DNA from: Rouxiella badensis | Lineage (GTDB): Bacteria; Pseudomonadota; Gammaproteobacteria; Enterobacterales; Enterobacteriaceae | Length of the DNA stretch: 64,000 nt | Assembly (NCBI RefSeq): GCF_002093665.1 | Contig: NZ_MRWE01000001.1 | Span: 62,001-126,000, forward strand | Direction of reading: 5' to 3' | In this document: positions 25,601 through 34,951 of the stretch, piece by piece | Layout of the letters: each line of letters opens with the position of its first letter | Numbering within the stretch: position 1 is the stretch's first letter | Made by a program: the position numbers and the translations under genes | Notes under the pieces: generated by a model | Seen by the model: only the letters and a program-made list of their open reading frames with translations | What the model was told of the DNA's origin: nothing | Databases searched by the model: none

Positions 25601-26911
25601 TTACTTGGTGGCAGGGTTATGCAGTGCTGCATCACCTGACAGCAGTTTACGCGCTGCCGCTGCCTGGTCCGCCGTAACCTCTGGTGCGCTGTTACCCCAG
25701 CTGTTGCGGACGTAGGTGCTCACGTCGGCCATCTGCTGGTCGGTCAGTTTCCAGCCAAACTCAGGCATTGCTGCGCTGGTCGGATTGCTGTCCGTTGCCG
25801 CGCCCTGCGCGCCTACCATCAGCACGTGCAGTACGTTGGTCGGTTCAGAGGCCTGCAACGCATTGTTGCCTTTCAGAGCAGGCACCATGCTGCGAACGCC
25901 TTCACCGTTGGACTGGTGACACGCCGCACAGTTGCTCAGGTAAATGTCTTTACCCCGTGCCATGACGTCCTGCGAGTTCACCAGCGTCTGGGTCTCGTCT
26001 TTGCTACCCGGCAAGCTCTTCAGGTAAACGGCCATCGCCGTCAGGTCCTGCTTGTTCATGTGTTGCAGAGAGTTGTGCACCGCTTCAGCCATTGGGCCCG
26101 CAGCCACAGTTTTGTCGTTGGCACCCGTTTTCAGGTAATCCACCAGCTCCTCATTGCTCCATGCGCCAACGCCCTGACGTTTGTTGCCGGTAATCTCAGG
26201 CGCCAGCCAGCCTTCAAGCTGAGCCCCCTGCAGATGAACGCCGAAGTCATCGGCACCCAGTAAGTTTTTAGGCGTGTGACATGAAGTACAGTGACCCAGA
26301 CCTTCAACCAGATAAGCACCACGGTTCCACTCGTCAGACTGCTTAGGATCGGCCTTGAACGGAGCGGTATCCAGGAACAGCAGATTCCAGCCAAACATCA
26401 TCAGACGGATGTTGTAAGGGAACGGCAGGTTGGTTTTAGGACCGTCGTAATGCACCGCCGGCACGCTATCCAGATACGCTTTCAGGTCTTTCAGGTCCTG
26501 ATCGCTGACTTTGGCATAGACGTTGTAAGGCATTGCAGGATACAGGTTCTCACCGTGAATACCTTTACCGTTACGCACCGCATCCATGAACTGCTGATCG
26601 GTCCAGCCACCGATACCGGTGTCTTTGTCAGGCGTAATGTTAGTGGCATAAATAGTACCAAACGGCGTCGCCAGTCCAAGACCACCGGCGAACGGTTTAC
26701 CGCCCGGCGCAGTGTGACAAGCCACACAGTCACCGGCCTGCGCCAGATATTGACCGCGTTCGATAGCCGTTTTACCGGTCATTCCGGTTGAGGCAGGAGC
26801 CTGGAAGGTGTAGGTCTGGTGCGAGTTATGCCAGGTTTTGTAACCGACAAAACCCAGGCCAACGACAGCAACTACGCCAACAACGCTAGCGATTGTCTTC
26901 TTAACGCCCAT
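25601..26911 (-). CDS. Triheme cytochrome c subunit of FAD sugar-acid dehydrogenase, operon 1
   Basis: This 436-residue exported cytochrome has an N-terminal signal/anchor (IASVVGVVAVVGLGFVGY) and three haem-binding sites: CVACHTAPGG, CTSCHTPKN and CAACHQSNGEG. This is the layout of the cytochrome subunit of gluconate 2-dehydrogenase and alcohol dehydrogenase, which carries electrons from the flavoprotein to ubiquinone on the periplasmic face. It lies 2 bases after the flavoprotein stop. About 53 residues after the first haem comes GIHGENLYPAMPYNVYAKVS, also typical of the family. Confidence 0.92.
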   Translation of the reverse strand: MGVKKTIASVVGVVAVVGLGFVGYKTWHNSHQTYTFQAPASTGMTGKTAIERGQYLAQAGDCVACHTAPGGKPFAGGLGLATPFGTIYATNITPDKDTGIGGWTDQQFMDAVRNGKGIHGENLYPAMPYNVYAKVSDQDLKDLKAYLDSVPAVHYDGPKTNLPFPYNIRLMMFGWNLLFLDTAPFKADPKQSDEWNRGAYLVEGLGHCTSCHTPKNLLGADDFGVHLQGAQLEGWLAPEITGNKRQGVGAWSNEELVDYLKTGANDKTVAAGPMAEAVHNSLQHMNKQDLTAMAVYLKSLPGSKDETQTLVNSQDVMARGKDIYLSNCAACHQSNGEGVRSMVPALKGNNALQASEPTNVLHVLMVGAQGAATDSNPTSAAMPEFGWKLTDQQMADVSTYVRNSWGNSAPEVTADQAAAARKLLSGDAALHNPATK

Positions 26912-26913
26912 GC

Positions 26914-28686
26914 TTACACCCTCACCAATGGACCAGGAGATTTCAGATACTGAGTCTTGATTGCCTCAGCCGCCCAAAGGGTCAGCGCCCCCACGGTACC
27001 CGTCGGGTTGTAGCCGCCGTTGTTGGCAAATGCCGATGCGCCACAAACGAAGACGTTATGCACGTCCCAGCTTTGCAGGTAGCGGTTAACGGCACTGGTC
27101 TTAGGATCATCACCCATACATGCGCCACCGGTGGTGTGCGATGACAGGTTGTCCATCGGAGAGAACGGTGCTGCGGTAGGTTCCTGACGAACAACGGTTT
27201 TTGCGCCCATTGCGTGACCAATTTCAACAGAACGGTCAGCCATGAATTTACCTGAACGCTTGTCGTTTTCGATCCAGTCGAAGGTGACGCGCAGCAGCGG
27301 TTGGCCGTGACGGTCCTTGTATTCTGGATCCAGGTCCAGGAACACATCGCGGTGTGGATAGCTGTTGCCCATCACGTAGACCGAGTTGTAGTTCTGGTAG
27401 CTGTCTTTGGCTGCCTGCTTCCACTTCGCGCCCCACTTCGGCGTGCCTGGAGGTACGGCGCCTGACAGGGTGATCGGACGACCGTTGGTTGAGTGAACCA
27501 GCGCAACGCCACCGCCGATGAAGTCATGGTTAGTGTGGTCGAAGTTGTCGCTATTGTAGTCATCAACCGCCTGAGCCAGCGCGCCTGCACCGATAAACGG
27601 GTTCAGGTTTTCGTTCTCAAAGAACACGCCCGCGCCAGAAATAGTCTGGTAGGCATAGTTACGGCCAACAACACCTTCACCGGTTTTGTGGTCGTAAGGC
27701 TGGCCAATGCCGGACAGCAGCATCAGACGCACGTTATCGAACTGATACGCGGAGATGACGACGATATCGGCAGGCTGTTCCCACTCGACGCCGTCGCTAC
27801 CAATGAAGGTAACGCCGGTTGCGGTTTTGCCGTCTGGCGCTTTATTAACGCGCAGAACTTCCGACTCGGTGATAACCGAGAAGTTAGGACGCTGCATCAC
27901 GGCGGGCAGGATACAGGCATTCGGGCTGCTCTTGGACCAGTTACCGCAACCGAAGAATTCACAGTAACCGCAGTAGGTACAAGGGGCCATGTTGATGCCC
28001 AGGGTGTTGGTGTACGCGCCTGAGGTGTTACCGGCTGGAACGGCGAACGGGTGCAGGCCCATTTCGCGCGTTGCCTTGTCGAAGATCATCGACAGTTGGG
28101 TACGCTTCAGCGGCGGCAGCGGATAGTCACGGCTGCGCGGACCTTCGAAGACGTTACCGCCGTCAATTTTTTCGCCTTTGATGTTACCGGCCTTGCCTGA
28201 GGTACCGGCAAAACGTTCAAATTTGTCGTAGAACGGTTCCAGATCGTTATAGGTTACGCCCCAGTCCTGAACCTGCATGCCTTCCAGGAATTTATCTTTA
28301 CCATAGCGTTCAACGGTGTTGGTATAGGTCTGGAAGTCGTTTGGCAGGAAGCGCCAGGTCATGGCGTTCCAGTGCGTACCCGCACCGCCGACGTTCATAC
28401 CAAACTGATAGGTATTGAACTCACGCAGCGGCAGTGCCTGCTGAATCGGGTTATTACGGAAGGTCATGGTTTCAACGGCGGTCGGCTGCAAAATAGCGCG
28501 GCGGCTGATGAAACGCAGCTCATCGGTGTCGATAGTGGTTGGGAAATCAGTACTGGTATCGCGCCATGAACCACGTTCAATCGCTACAACGTTCAACCCT
28601 GCCTGCGTCAATTCGTTGGCCATCAACGAACCCGCCCAACCCAGGCCGACGATTACCGCATCGACCTTCTCTCTTTTTTTGCTCAT
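26914..28686 (-). CDS. GMC-family FAD large subunit of sugar-acid dehydrogenase, operon 1 (gluconate 2-dehydrogenase type)
   Basis: This 590-residue flavoprotein of the GMC oxidoreductase type has an N-terminal FAD-binding motif (DAVIVGLGWAGSLMANEL), NVGGAGTHWNAMTWRFLP, the cysteine cluster CTYCGYCEFFGCG that binds an iron-sulfur centre in this group, and the C-terminal GYNPTGTVGALTLWAA. It oxidises a sugar acid in the periplasm, most likely D-gluconate to 2-ketogluconate. It lacks its own signal peptide and is expected to ride out with the small subunit encoded upstream. Specificity against 2-ketogluconate cannot be settled by eye. Confidence 0.9.
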   Translation of the reverse strand: MSKKREKVDAVIVGLGWAGSLMANELTQAGLNVVAIERGSWRDTSTDFPTTIDTDELRFISRRAILQPTAVETMTFRNNPIQQALPLREFNTYQFGMNVGGAGTHWNAMTWRFLPNDFQTYTNTVERYGKDKFLEGMQVQDWGVTYNDLEPFYDKFERFAGTSGKAGNIKGEKIDGGNVFEGPRSRDYPLPPLKRTQLSMIFDKATREMGLHPFAVPAGNTSGAYTNTLGINMAPCTYCGYCEFFGCGNWSKSSPNACILPAVMQRPNFSVITESEVLRVNKAPDGKTATGVTFIGSDGVEWEQPADIVVISAYQFDNVRLMLLSGIGQPYDHKTGEGVVGRNYAYQTISGAGVFFENENLNPFIGAGALAQAVDDYNSDNFDHTNHDFIGGGVALVHSTNGRPITLSGAVPPGTPKWGAKWKQAAKDSYQNYNSVYVMGNSYPHRDVFLDLDPEYKDRHGQPLLRVTFDWIENDKRSGKFMADRSVEIGHAMGAKTVVRQEPTAAPFSPMDNLSSHTTGGACMGDDPKTSAVNRYLQSWDVHNVFVCGASAFANNGGYNPTGTVGALTLWAAEAIKTQYLKSPGPLVRV

Positions 28687-28731
28687 AAAATTGTCTCCAG
28701 GTGAATCTTTGCCCGTTCGGTGACCGGCTTA

Positions 28732-29451
28732 TTATGATTTTTCGTAGTTGCTAACCATGCTAACGGGGATGATGTGCAGGTCTTCACCGCGGCGGTCGAT
28801 GACGTCTCGGAAGTCATACTGTGCGCCCGGGAAACCTAGCATTTTCCAGCTCGCCATATCTTTGTTACCGCCATAAATCGGATCGGCAAAGAAGCCTTCA
28901 CGCATGTTTTGAATCAACTGTGCGAAGAAGAATTTGCCGTTCACACCCGCCAGGGGAATATCGCCGGTTTCGATTTTGCTCAGCAGATCGTCCTGCTGTT
29001 CGTGGGTCAGTTCACTGAAGGTTTTGCCACTGTAGTGTGCTTTAGACGCTTCATTGATTGAGGCCAGACCCGTGCGGTAACGCTCGGCTGGGGTATCTTT
29101 ATACTGCGGACCAGCCTGAGGGATACCGTCCTGAATTACCGGACCTAGGCGATAAACGCTCACTGCCTGGCCGTAGTCTCCCGCCAGCTGACGGTCAAGA
29201 AACACCGCACAACCGGCTTCTTTACCACCAATACTCAGCTCATCGGCAGGAATAATGCGGTCAGCGATGGCTTCAACCGTCGCGACCTCAAGCGGGTTAA
29301 AGTACAGCCAGTCCCCTGCAACCACAGGCTTTGGAGGCCTGACGGCATGAACAACCCACGGCATTCCGCCCGAGATGATTTTGGCTTTGACCTTCAGAGC
29401 AGTACTGATTAACAGCACACCGAGAGAGGTCAGAAAATGTCTGCGTTTCAC
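28732..29451 (-). CDS. Gluconate 2-dehydrogenase subunit 3 (gamma), operon 1
   Basis: This 239-residue small subunit has a twin-arginine-like leader (KRRHFLTSLGVLLISTAL), which would export the folded complex through Tat. Downstream come ADRIIPADELSIGGKEAGCA, the family's conserved block, and YGGNKDMASWKMLGFPGAQY. I chose GTG at 29451 because ACAGGAG lies 8 bases upstream and the leader then begins at the proper place; an in-frame ATG far upstream adds 37 unlikely residues. It is the first gene of the operon. Confidence 0.88.
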   Translation of the reverse strand: MKRRHFLTSLGVLLISTALKVKAKIISGGMPWVVHAVRPPKPVVAGDWLYFNPLEVATVEAIADRIIPADELSIGGKEAGCAVFLDRQLAGDYGQAVSVYRLGPVIQDGIPQAGPQYKDTPAERYRTGLASINEASKAHYSGKTFSELTHEQQDDLLSKIETGDIPLAGVNGKFFFAQLIQNMREGFFADPIYGGNKDMASWKMLGFPGAQYDFRDVIDRRGEDLHIIPVSMVSNYEKS

Positions 29452-29887
29452 GATAGTTCTCCTGTTTACGCACATTACATGACGAGTGAGACTGGAGCCG
29501 AAAAAGGGCCCCGAAAAAATGTGAAGAAGATTATACGGAGATGTTAGATGAAAGTAATGCATTTCGTACCATTCGGTACATTTTAAAACACTTTAAAATC
29601 AAGTATTTATATAAATAGAATTATACGATCATAGTAAATAACATTTATTTACAGGCTTATTGGTTAAACATTACCCAAATCACGCATAATTAAACGGCGA
29701 TTAAACGAGAGACCTTATAATTACTGCGTCATAAAACGAACCAGATAATACATCTGCTTTAAGCGGTCTTAAAGCCCTATAGAAATAGATAGCATTTAGT
29801 GGCAAAAAAACCAGTGATAGCGGGAGAAATGCTTTAACTTTGTGATAGTCATTCCATGTCATAAACGTCTATTTCAAGGGGAAGTCC
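29452..29887. other. Divergent control region between dehydrogenase operon 1 and the racemase-like gene
   Basis: This is 436 AT-rich bases without a gene. An inverted repeat GTACC-N4-GGTAC (29566-29579) lies about 115 bases upstream of the small-subunit start and may be an operator. Nothing else is recognised. Confidence 0.45.
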
Positions 29888-30520
29888 GTGCGCATTCACT
29901 GCCTGCACACCGCCGAAAGCAATATTGCCGTTTTCAACGCCGCCGCCGCTCAAATTAATGTTCCCGCCGAGGTTATTACCCACCACGTCAGATCTGACTT
30001 ACTCGATGCCTGCGAAAAAGCCGGTGGACTGACCGATGAAATCTGTCAGCTCACCGCTGATTATCTTTTGGCGCTCAGTCAGGATGCCGACAGCGTCGTG
30101 CTTACCTGTTCGACGCTGGGTGCTGCCGCAGAACGCGCGGCGCTGAATTCGACTGTGCCTATTCTGCGTGTCGACAAGGCGCTGGCAGAAACCGCATTAG
30201 CGCAGGGAAAAGAAATTGCGGTGCTCTACGCCGTAGAGACGACGCGAGGCCCCACGGAACACCTTTTCTCACAGCAAGAAGGCTACGCACAGGCCAACGT
30301 CCGCTTTGAATGGGTCGCCGGGGCGTGGGACATGTTTAAGGCGGGTAACGGCGCAGGCTATTTACAGCAGATAGCGGCAAGTGCTGATAAGGCCTATGAG
30401 GCGGGTGCAGACATCGTGGTATTGGCGCAGGCGTCGATGGCAGGTGCGGCAGAATTAACCCAGTTTGGCACGCCGCTGACCAGCCCGATTTGCGGACTCA
30501 GAGCCGCTGTTTCAGCCTAA
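29888..30520 (+). CDS. Asp/Glu racemase-like protein
   Basis: This 210-residue soluble protein begins at GTG behind AAGGGGAAG. ADSVVLTCSTLGAAAE carries the first catalytic-type cysteine of the Asp/Glu racemase superfamily. At the second active-site position, ADIVVLAQASMAGAA has alanine where racemases have cysteine, so classical two-cysteine racemisation is doubtful. It could instead be a decarboxylase-, isomerase- or hydantoin-type member. It stands alone, with yohP following after about 130 bases. Confidence 0.65.
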   Translation: MRIHCLHTAESNIAVFNAAAAQINVPAEVITHHVRSDLLDACEKAGGLTDEICQLTADYLLALSQDADSVVLTCSTLGAAAERAALNSTVPILRVDKALAETALAQGKEIAVLYAVETTRGPTEHLFSQQEGYAQANVRFEWVAGAWDMFKAGNGAGYLQQIAASADKAYEAGADIVVLAQASMAGAAELTQFGTPLTSPICGLRAAVSA

Positions 30521-30651
30521 AAAAGCGCCAGGGGAATACCAGAAAATAGGGGTTACCAAGGATTTTTTTCAGACAGGGGCTATACTTGAACAAAGGATAT
30601 CATTGAGTTAGCGATGCTTATTCTGCGATGTACCCTACCTAAGGAGAAACG

Positions 30652-30735
30652 ATGAAAATTATTTTATGGATTATCGCCATTATCTTTATCGTTGGTCTGC
30701 TGACCATCACTGGCGTATTTAAGCTGATCTTTTAA
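30652..30735 (+). CDS. yohP: 27-residue membrane protein YohP
   Basis: The product MKIILWIIAIIFIVGLLTIT-GVFKLIF is a single membrane helix almost identical to E. coli YohP (27 aa), one of the small proteins found near yohC and pbpG. AAGGAGAAACG stands in front of the ATG. YohP is known as a tiny inner-membrane protein; its role is unsettled. The gene is too short for ordinary gene callers. Conservation of sequence and position makes it firm. Confidence 0.92.
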   Translation: MKIILWIIAIIFIVGLLTITGVFKLIF

Positions 30736-30763
30736 CGCCCCCTCATCTTTTACCGCTGATAAA

Positions 30764-30795
30764 GCCTATCCGACACGGCGTCTTGCCGGATAGGC
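30764..30795. repeat. REP-like palindrome
   Basis: GCCTATCCG and CGGATAGGC form a 9-bp stem around a 14-base GC-rich loop between convergent yohP and pbpG. There is no T tract, so it looks more like a REP/BIME-type element than a terminator. A genome count would show whether it is repeated. Confidence 0.55.
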
Positions 30796-30814
30796 GCTCC
30801 TGACTCAAAAATGC

Positions 30815-31756
30815 CTAGTCGGTAGCCTGCTCAACCGAAGGTTCGGTGCGGCGCTGATCCTTTTCCTTACGATATACCTTGGCAATCTGCGGCACCGGCA
30901 CGCTTTTTCCAGTTTCCATCCACGTACGCAGGCGCGCGGCATCAGCGAAGGCGGTGAACTTACCGAAAGCATCGAGCACCACCAGCGTGACCGGTTTACC
31001 ATTGATGACCGTACGCATTGCCAGGCAGTGCCCCGCTTCATCGGTATAGCCCGTCTTGGTCACCTGAATGCTCCATTTCGGATTCATGATCAGATGGTTG
31101 GTATTTCTGAACGGCAGAGCATAAGACGGATGGCTAAACACCGCCGTCTTCTCCTGTGTGGTACTCAGTTCACCAATCAGCGGATACATGCGGGTTGCCA
31201 TTAATAGACGAGTCAAGTCACGGGCGGTCGAGACGTTGTGAATAGACAGCCCCGTCGGCTCGACGTAATGGGTGTGCGTCATGCCCAGCTCTTTAGCCTT
31301 GGCGTTCATGGCGCGGATAAACGCGTCGTAGCCGCCAGGATAATGTGCAGCAAGGCTCGCAGCAGCACGGTTTTCAGAGGACATCAGCGCCAGTTGAATC
31401 ATCTGGCGGCGAGTGATTTCACTGTTCAGTTTTACGCGGGAGAACACGCCGCGCATCTCGGGGGTGTTATGGATATCAACCGAGATAACCTCATCGAGCG
31501 GCTGCCTGGCGTCAAGCGTCACCATCGCCGTCATCAGTTTGGTCAGGGAGGCAATTGGCCTGACCTGATCCGGATCGCGAGAATAAATCACTTCGTGGGT
31601 CTTGAGATCGACCACCATGGCACTGCCGGAAGCAATTTGAACAAGGGGAGCGACAACCGGCTGAGACTTGCTGGCAGCCAGGGCGTCAACAGGCATCATC
31701 ATGCTTGCATTCAGGGCTAAAAAGCTCAATACCAAAAGACGGATTTTCACATGCAT
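30815..31756 (-). CDS. pbpG: D-alanyl-D-alanine endopeptidase PBP7
   Basis: This 313-residue periplasmic peptidoglycan endopeptidase has a signal peptide ([20 protein letters not shown], then ALA). The serine-hydrolase motifs are present: SLTK ([11 protein letters not shown]), SEN ([12 protein letters not shown]) and KTG ([11 protein letters not shown]). [20 protein letters not shown] and [20 protein letters not shown] match E. coli PbpG (about 310 aa). It cleaves D-Ala-meso-DAP cross-links. Part of the conserved dld-yohC-yohP-pbpG neighbourhood. Confidence 0.95.
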   Translation of the reverse strand: MHVKIRLLVLSFLALNASMMMPVDALAASKSQPVVAPLVQIASGSAMVVDLKTHEVIYSRDPDQVRPIASLTKLMTAMVTLDARQPLDEVISVDIHNTPEMRGVFSRVKLNSEITRRQMIQLALMSSENRAAASLAAHYPGGYDAFIRAMNAKAKELGMTHTHYVEPTGLSIHNVSTARDLTRLLMATRMYPLIGELSTTQEKTAVFSHPSYALPFRNTNHLIMNPKWSIQVTKTGYTDEAGHCLAMRTVINGKPVTLVVLDAFGKFTAFADAARLRTWMETGKSVPVPQIAKVYRKEKDQRRTEPSVEQATD

Positions 31757-32040
31757 TGCTCTGTATTTAAAAAGGTTGTCATCAATGGAGCGTCGAATAC
31801 TGCTGGCGAATTATAAGGGAGGAAAATTCTCTACGCACTCGGATTTACTGCGGGGATTTGTGACAAAGTCTGTCACAACTGAATTATTGCTGCCTTGTGT
31901 GCTCTGTGCTGGGGGGTAAGTGAACACTTTCATCGCGGCTTATCAATAAGAAAAAGCACTGCCCCTGAAGGTCAGGGTAGATTGACCGCTCAAATCATCT
32001 TGCTCATAGTAGCCATCATGTTTGCACAATAAAAAGAACA

Positions 32041-32967
32041 GTGAATATGGCTCTTTCCCCCCTTCCTCCCTTGCATACTCTGATTGCCTTCGAGGCCACG
32101 GTGCGACTCGGCAGTTTTACGCGTGCCGGTGAAGAACTCAATCTGACACAAAGTGCCGTCAGTCGGCAGATTGCCACGCTGGAGCAGTCGCTTGGCCGCA
32201 CGCTGATCCTGCGGAATCACAATGGGCTGACGCTCACCACCGCCGGGGAACGCTACCTGCATCGTGTACGCTATTTGCTCGAAGAATGCGCCGATGCCAC
32301 CGCCAAAGTGATGCGTCACGCCGGGGAGAACGAAATCAACCTGGCCTGCTCGTCGGGCATTGCCCAGTTCTGGGTCCCCCAGCGGCTTGCCGCCTTCCGT
32401 AAAGCCTACCCCGATATACGTTTCAATCTCATTATGCGTGACGGCATCACCACGCTATCCGGGTTTGAATTTGACGTGGGCATGTATTACCTCAAACAGA
32501 GCAATATCATTCACTTTGATACTATCCGTCTGTTCGACGAGGAGATGTTTCCGGTCTGCTCACCGGAATATTTGGCAGGGCGCAACGGGTTTACGCCGCA
32601 GGAGCTGCTAAGCGAAACGCTGCTGGTGCTGGAGGACGCACAGCGTCAGTGGATTGGCTGGCCAGAATGGCTGGAGCTGAACGGCCTGCCGCCAATAAAC
32701 CTGAGTAACACGCTGCGCATCAACCACTATCCGCCGCTTATCGAACTGGCGATTCAAGAAGCGGGCATTGCGCTGGCGTGGAAGCGTATCATCGACCGCC
32801 CGCTCAGGCAGGGAAGTCTGGTGCGCGCCTGCGCTGCCTCAGCGCATCAGGGCGGAGGATTTTACCTGATTACGCCGCAGCACCGTCACGAAAATCGCGC
32901 CACCCGCCTGTTCAAACGCTGGCTACTGGAATATGAAGGACTCAGCGGACAAGGACTGATTTCCTGA
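32041..32967 (+). CDS. LysR-family regulator (GcvA-like)
   Basis: This 308-residue regulator has the HTH AFEATVRLGSFTRAGEELNL followed by TQSAVSRQIATLEQ. The PPLHTLIAFEA opening and the C-terminal WPEWLELNGL are usual in the GcvA-like branch. The start could be GTG 32041 or ATG 32047; neither has a strong ribosome site. It ends 5 bases before the convergent tannase gene and is divergent from pbpG. Its target is unknown; the tannase is a possibility but the orientation does not give the classical divergent pair. Confidence 0.8.
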   Translation: MNMALSPLPPLHTLIAFEATVRLGSFTRAGEELNLTQSAVSRQIATLEQSLGRTLILRNHNGLTLTTAGERYLHRVRYLLEECADATAKVMRHAGENEINLACSSGIAQFWVPQRLAAFRKAYPDIRFNLIMRDGITTLSGFEFDVGMYYLKQSNIIHFDTIRLFDEEMFPVCSPEYLAGRNGFTPQELLSETLLVLEDAQRQWIGWPEWLELNGLPPINLSNTLRINHYPPLIELAIQEAGIALAWKRIIDRPLRQGSLVRACAASAHQGGGFYLITPQHRHENRATRLFKRWLLEYEGLSGQGLIS

Positions 32968-32971
32968 CCCT

Positions 32972-34708
32972 TTAGTTCATGAATTGATAAGGTTTAAACA
33001 GGTTATCTCCCAACCACGGATAGCTGGCAGGAACAACCGCCAGACGCTTGCGCTCATAGCTGGTCGCCTGACGGTCATCGCCTTTCCCGCGATAAACGGC
33101 ATAGTCCGGATAAGGAAAGACCGGACGCGATGGCGCATCTTCGGCGATATAATCGAGCTTCATGTCGCCTTGCAGCGGCTTAGAGGCAATTTTATTTTTC
33201 TGTTCCACCGTCGCCTGATAGCTCACCACGCCGTCGGGCACCTTGCCCTGCTCCACCCACCCAAGCATCGGCGTCAGGAAATCGACCAGGCTCGGCCCTT
33301 CTCCGGTCGAACAATGATAGACCCCGGGCAGCATATACAGCCGCTCAAACTTATCGCGGGTCACCGTGCCCATGGTCTGCGCCAGCGCCTGATGGTAGGC
33401 CAGCGTGTTGAGCGGCGAAATACTGGGATCGGCCCAGCCGTGCCAAAGAATCAGCTTGCCACCTGCGGCATAAAATGAACGCAAATCAGGATTACTGGCG
33501 TCATAGAGCGGATGCAGCCTGGTCAGTTCGACCAGCGTTTGCTGGGTAAACTTCAAATCCTTGAGGCTGTAGCTGACGGGCGGATTTTTTTCAAAATTCA
33601 GGTATTTCAGGGTCGAAAGCGCCACGCTCTGACTGTAGTTAAGATCCCCGGTCTTTTTGGGAACAAACAGCCCGGCCCAAGCCAGTTCTGAACCGGGCAA
33701 AGGCCCGCCAACGGTCAACCGCTGTCCGGTAACGGCATCACGCGGGCCGCCGTAGATTTTACGCAAGGTGCTGATTTGCATTTCCGACAGGCAGTCCTGC
33801 CCGGCAATATTATCCGCACTCAGGTCTGCACAGCTCAGCACCGACGGGTCAAAATGGCAATTTTGTGGATCGGAAATCAGCCCGTCTTTTTGGCCATCCT
33901 GGGCGTCGCACTGTGCCAGCACTGCCTTATGAATCATCGGCAATTGTCGGGCGGTGATGATAGCGTTGCCGCTGGCGTCCGTGTTGGACATCGCATTCCA
34001 ACCGTGGTCCAGCGCCTTATGGGTCTGGAAAACGGTCACCGGCGCACCGGCAATGATGCCGTTAAAATCGGTTGGATAACGCTGTGCCTCGCCGAGCGCC
34101 TCGCGCCCGCCGTCCGAGCAGCCGCTGAAATAGTTATAGGTGGGCCCACGCCCATAATAGGCACTGATGAGCTTCTTGGTGGCCACGGCGGTCAGATGCA
34201 CGCTTCGGAAGGCAAAGTCGCGCCTCTTCTGCGGATTATTGCCAAAGTTCGCCTCGCCGGCAGCGTGGCCCATGTCGGTAGCAGCAATCACAAATCCGCT
34301 GTTGTTAAGCGGAGTACAGCCTGCTGCGCCGTCTAGCTGGAGCAGCACGCGCCCGCATAATCCGCCGCAGCCGACCTGAAGATAACGCTGGGTCCAGCTG
34401 TTGATCGGCAGCAGTACGGTGAAATTGACAGTCGGCTTGAGCAGGCCTTTCACCTCGCAAAACACATCGCCTTTTACCACTTCACGCACCGACATCACCT
34501 TGCTGCCGGGTCCACCGATTGCGGAGAGATCGACGTCCGCTAAATCGGCACAGTCGGTTACCGGTTGTACCACGCCCAATGTTGCCGCACGCGCAACCGA
34601 GGGATGCAGGCAGACGCCCACAATCAGCAACGGCAATAACAGGATGAAAAAAATCTTCCAGCGGGGCAAAGTCTGCGTGGCGATATCCAATACTCGTCTC
34701 TCGGTCAA
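32972..34708 (-). CDS. Tannase/feruloyl esterase family hydrolase
   Basis: This 578-residue exported hydrolase has an N-terminal hydrophobic segment (IFFILLLPLLIVGVCLHPSV, then ARA) that acts as a signal peptide or anchor. The nucleophile elbow is GCSDGGREAL. HGWADPSISPLNTLAYHQAL and the late histidine in YMLPGVYHCSTGEG complete the usual tannase/feruloyl esterase pattern, with many cysteines for disulfides. Family members release gallate from tannins or ferulate from plant walls. The start is TTG at 34708 with AAGGA 12 bases upstream. A UbiD-type decarboxylase of gallate/protocatechuate type lies 15 kb away. Confidence 0.85.
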   Translation of the reverse strand: MTERRVLDIATQTLPRWKIFFILLLPLLIVGVCLHPSVARAATLGVVQPVTDCADLADVDLSAIGGPGSKVMSVREVVKGDVFCEVKGLLKPTVNFTVLLPINSWTQRYLQVGCGGLCGRVLLQLDGAAGCTPLNNSGFVIAATDMGHAAGEANFGNNPQKRRDFAFRSVHLTAVATKKLISAYYGRGPTYNYFSGCSDGGREALGEAQRYPTDFNGIIAGAPVTVFQTHKALDHGWNAMSNTDASGNAIITARQLPMIHKAVLAQCDAQDGQKDGLISDPQNCHFDPSVLSCADLSADNIAGQDCLSEMQISTLRKIYGGPRDAVTGQRLTVGGPLPGSELAWAGLFVPKKTGDLNYSQSVALSTLKYLNFEKNPPVSYSLKDLKFTQQTLVELTRLHPLYDASNPDLRSFYAAGGKLILWHGWADPSISPLNTLAYHQALAQTMGTVTRDKFERLYMLPGVYHCSTGEGPSLVDFLTPMLGWVEQGKVPDGVVSYQATVEQKNKIASKPLQGDMKLDYIAEDAPSRPVFPYPDYAVYRGKGDDRQATSYERKRLAVVPASYPWLGDNLFKPYQFMN

Positions 34709-34951
34709 GTAACGTTCATCCTTAATTTATAACAGTAAAATCTCCGGCATCATAATATCGCTATCGTATCAATCATTCTGAACCGCACGCCATTCCTCCC
34801 ACGCATGCCGGCATGCGACTTTTTCATTTCATTATTGCAGACAGATGACAGATGCTGCCAAAGCCTGCTCAGAGAATAAACACTCAGGCGTGAAGAACTC
34901 AACATCACCGAATAATCAAATAATTACCTATAATTCCAAGACGGGAGCACT

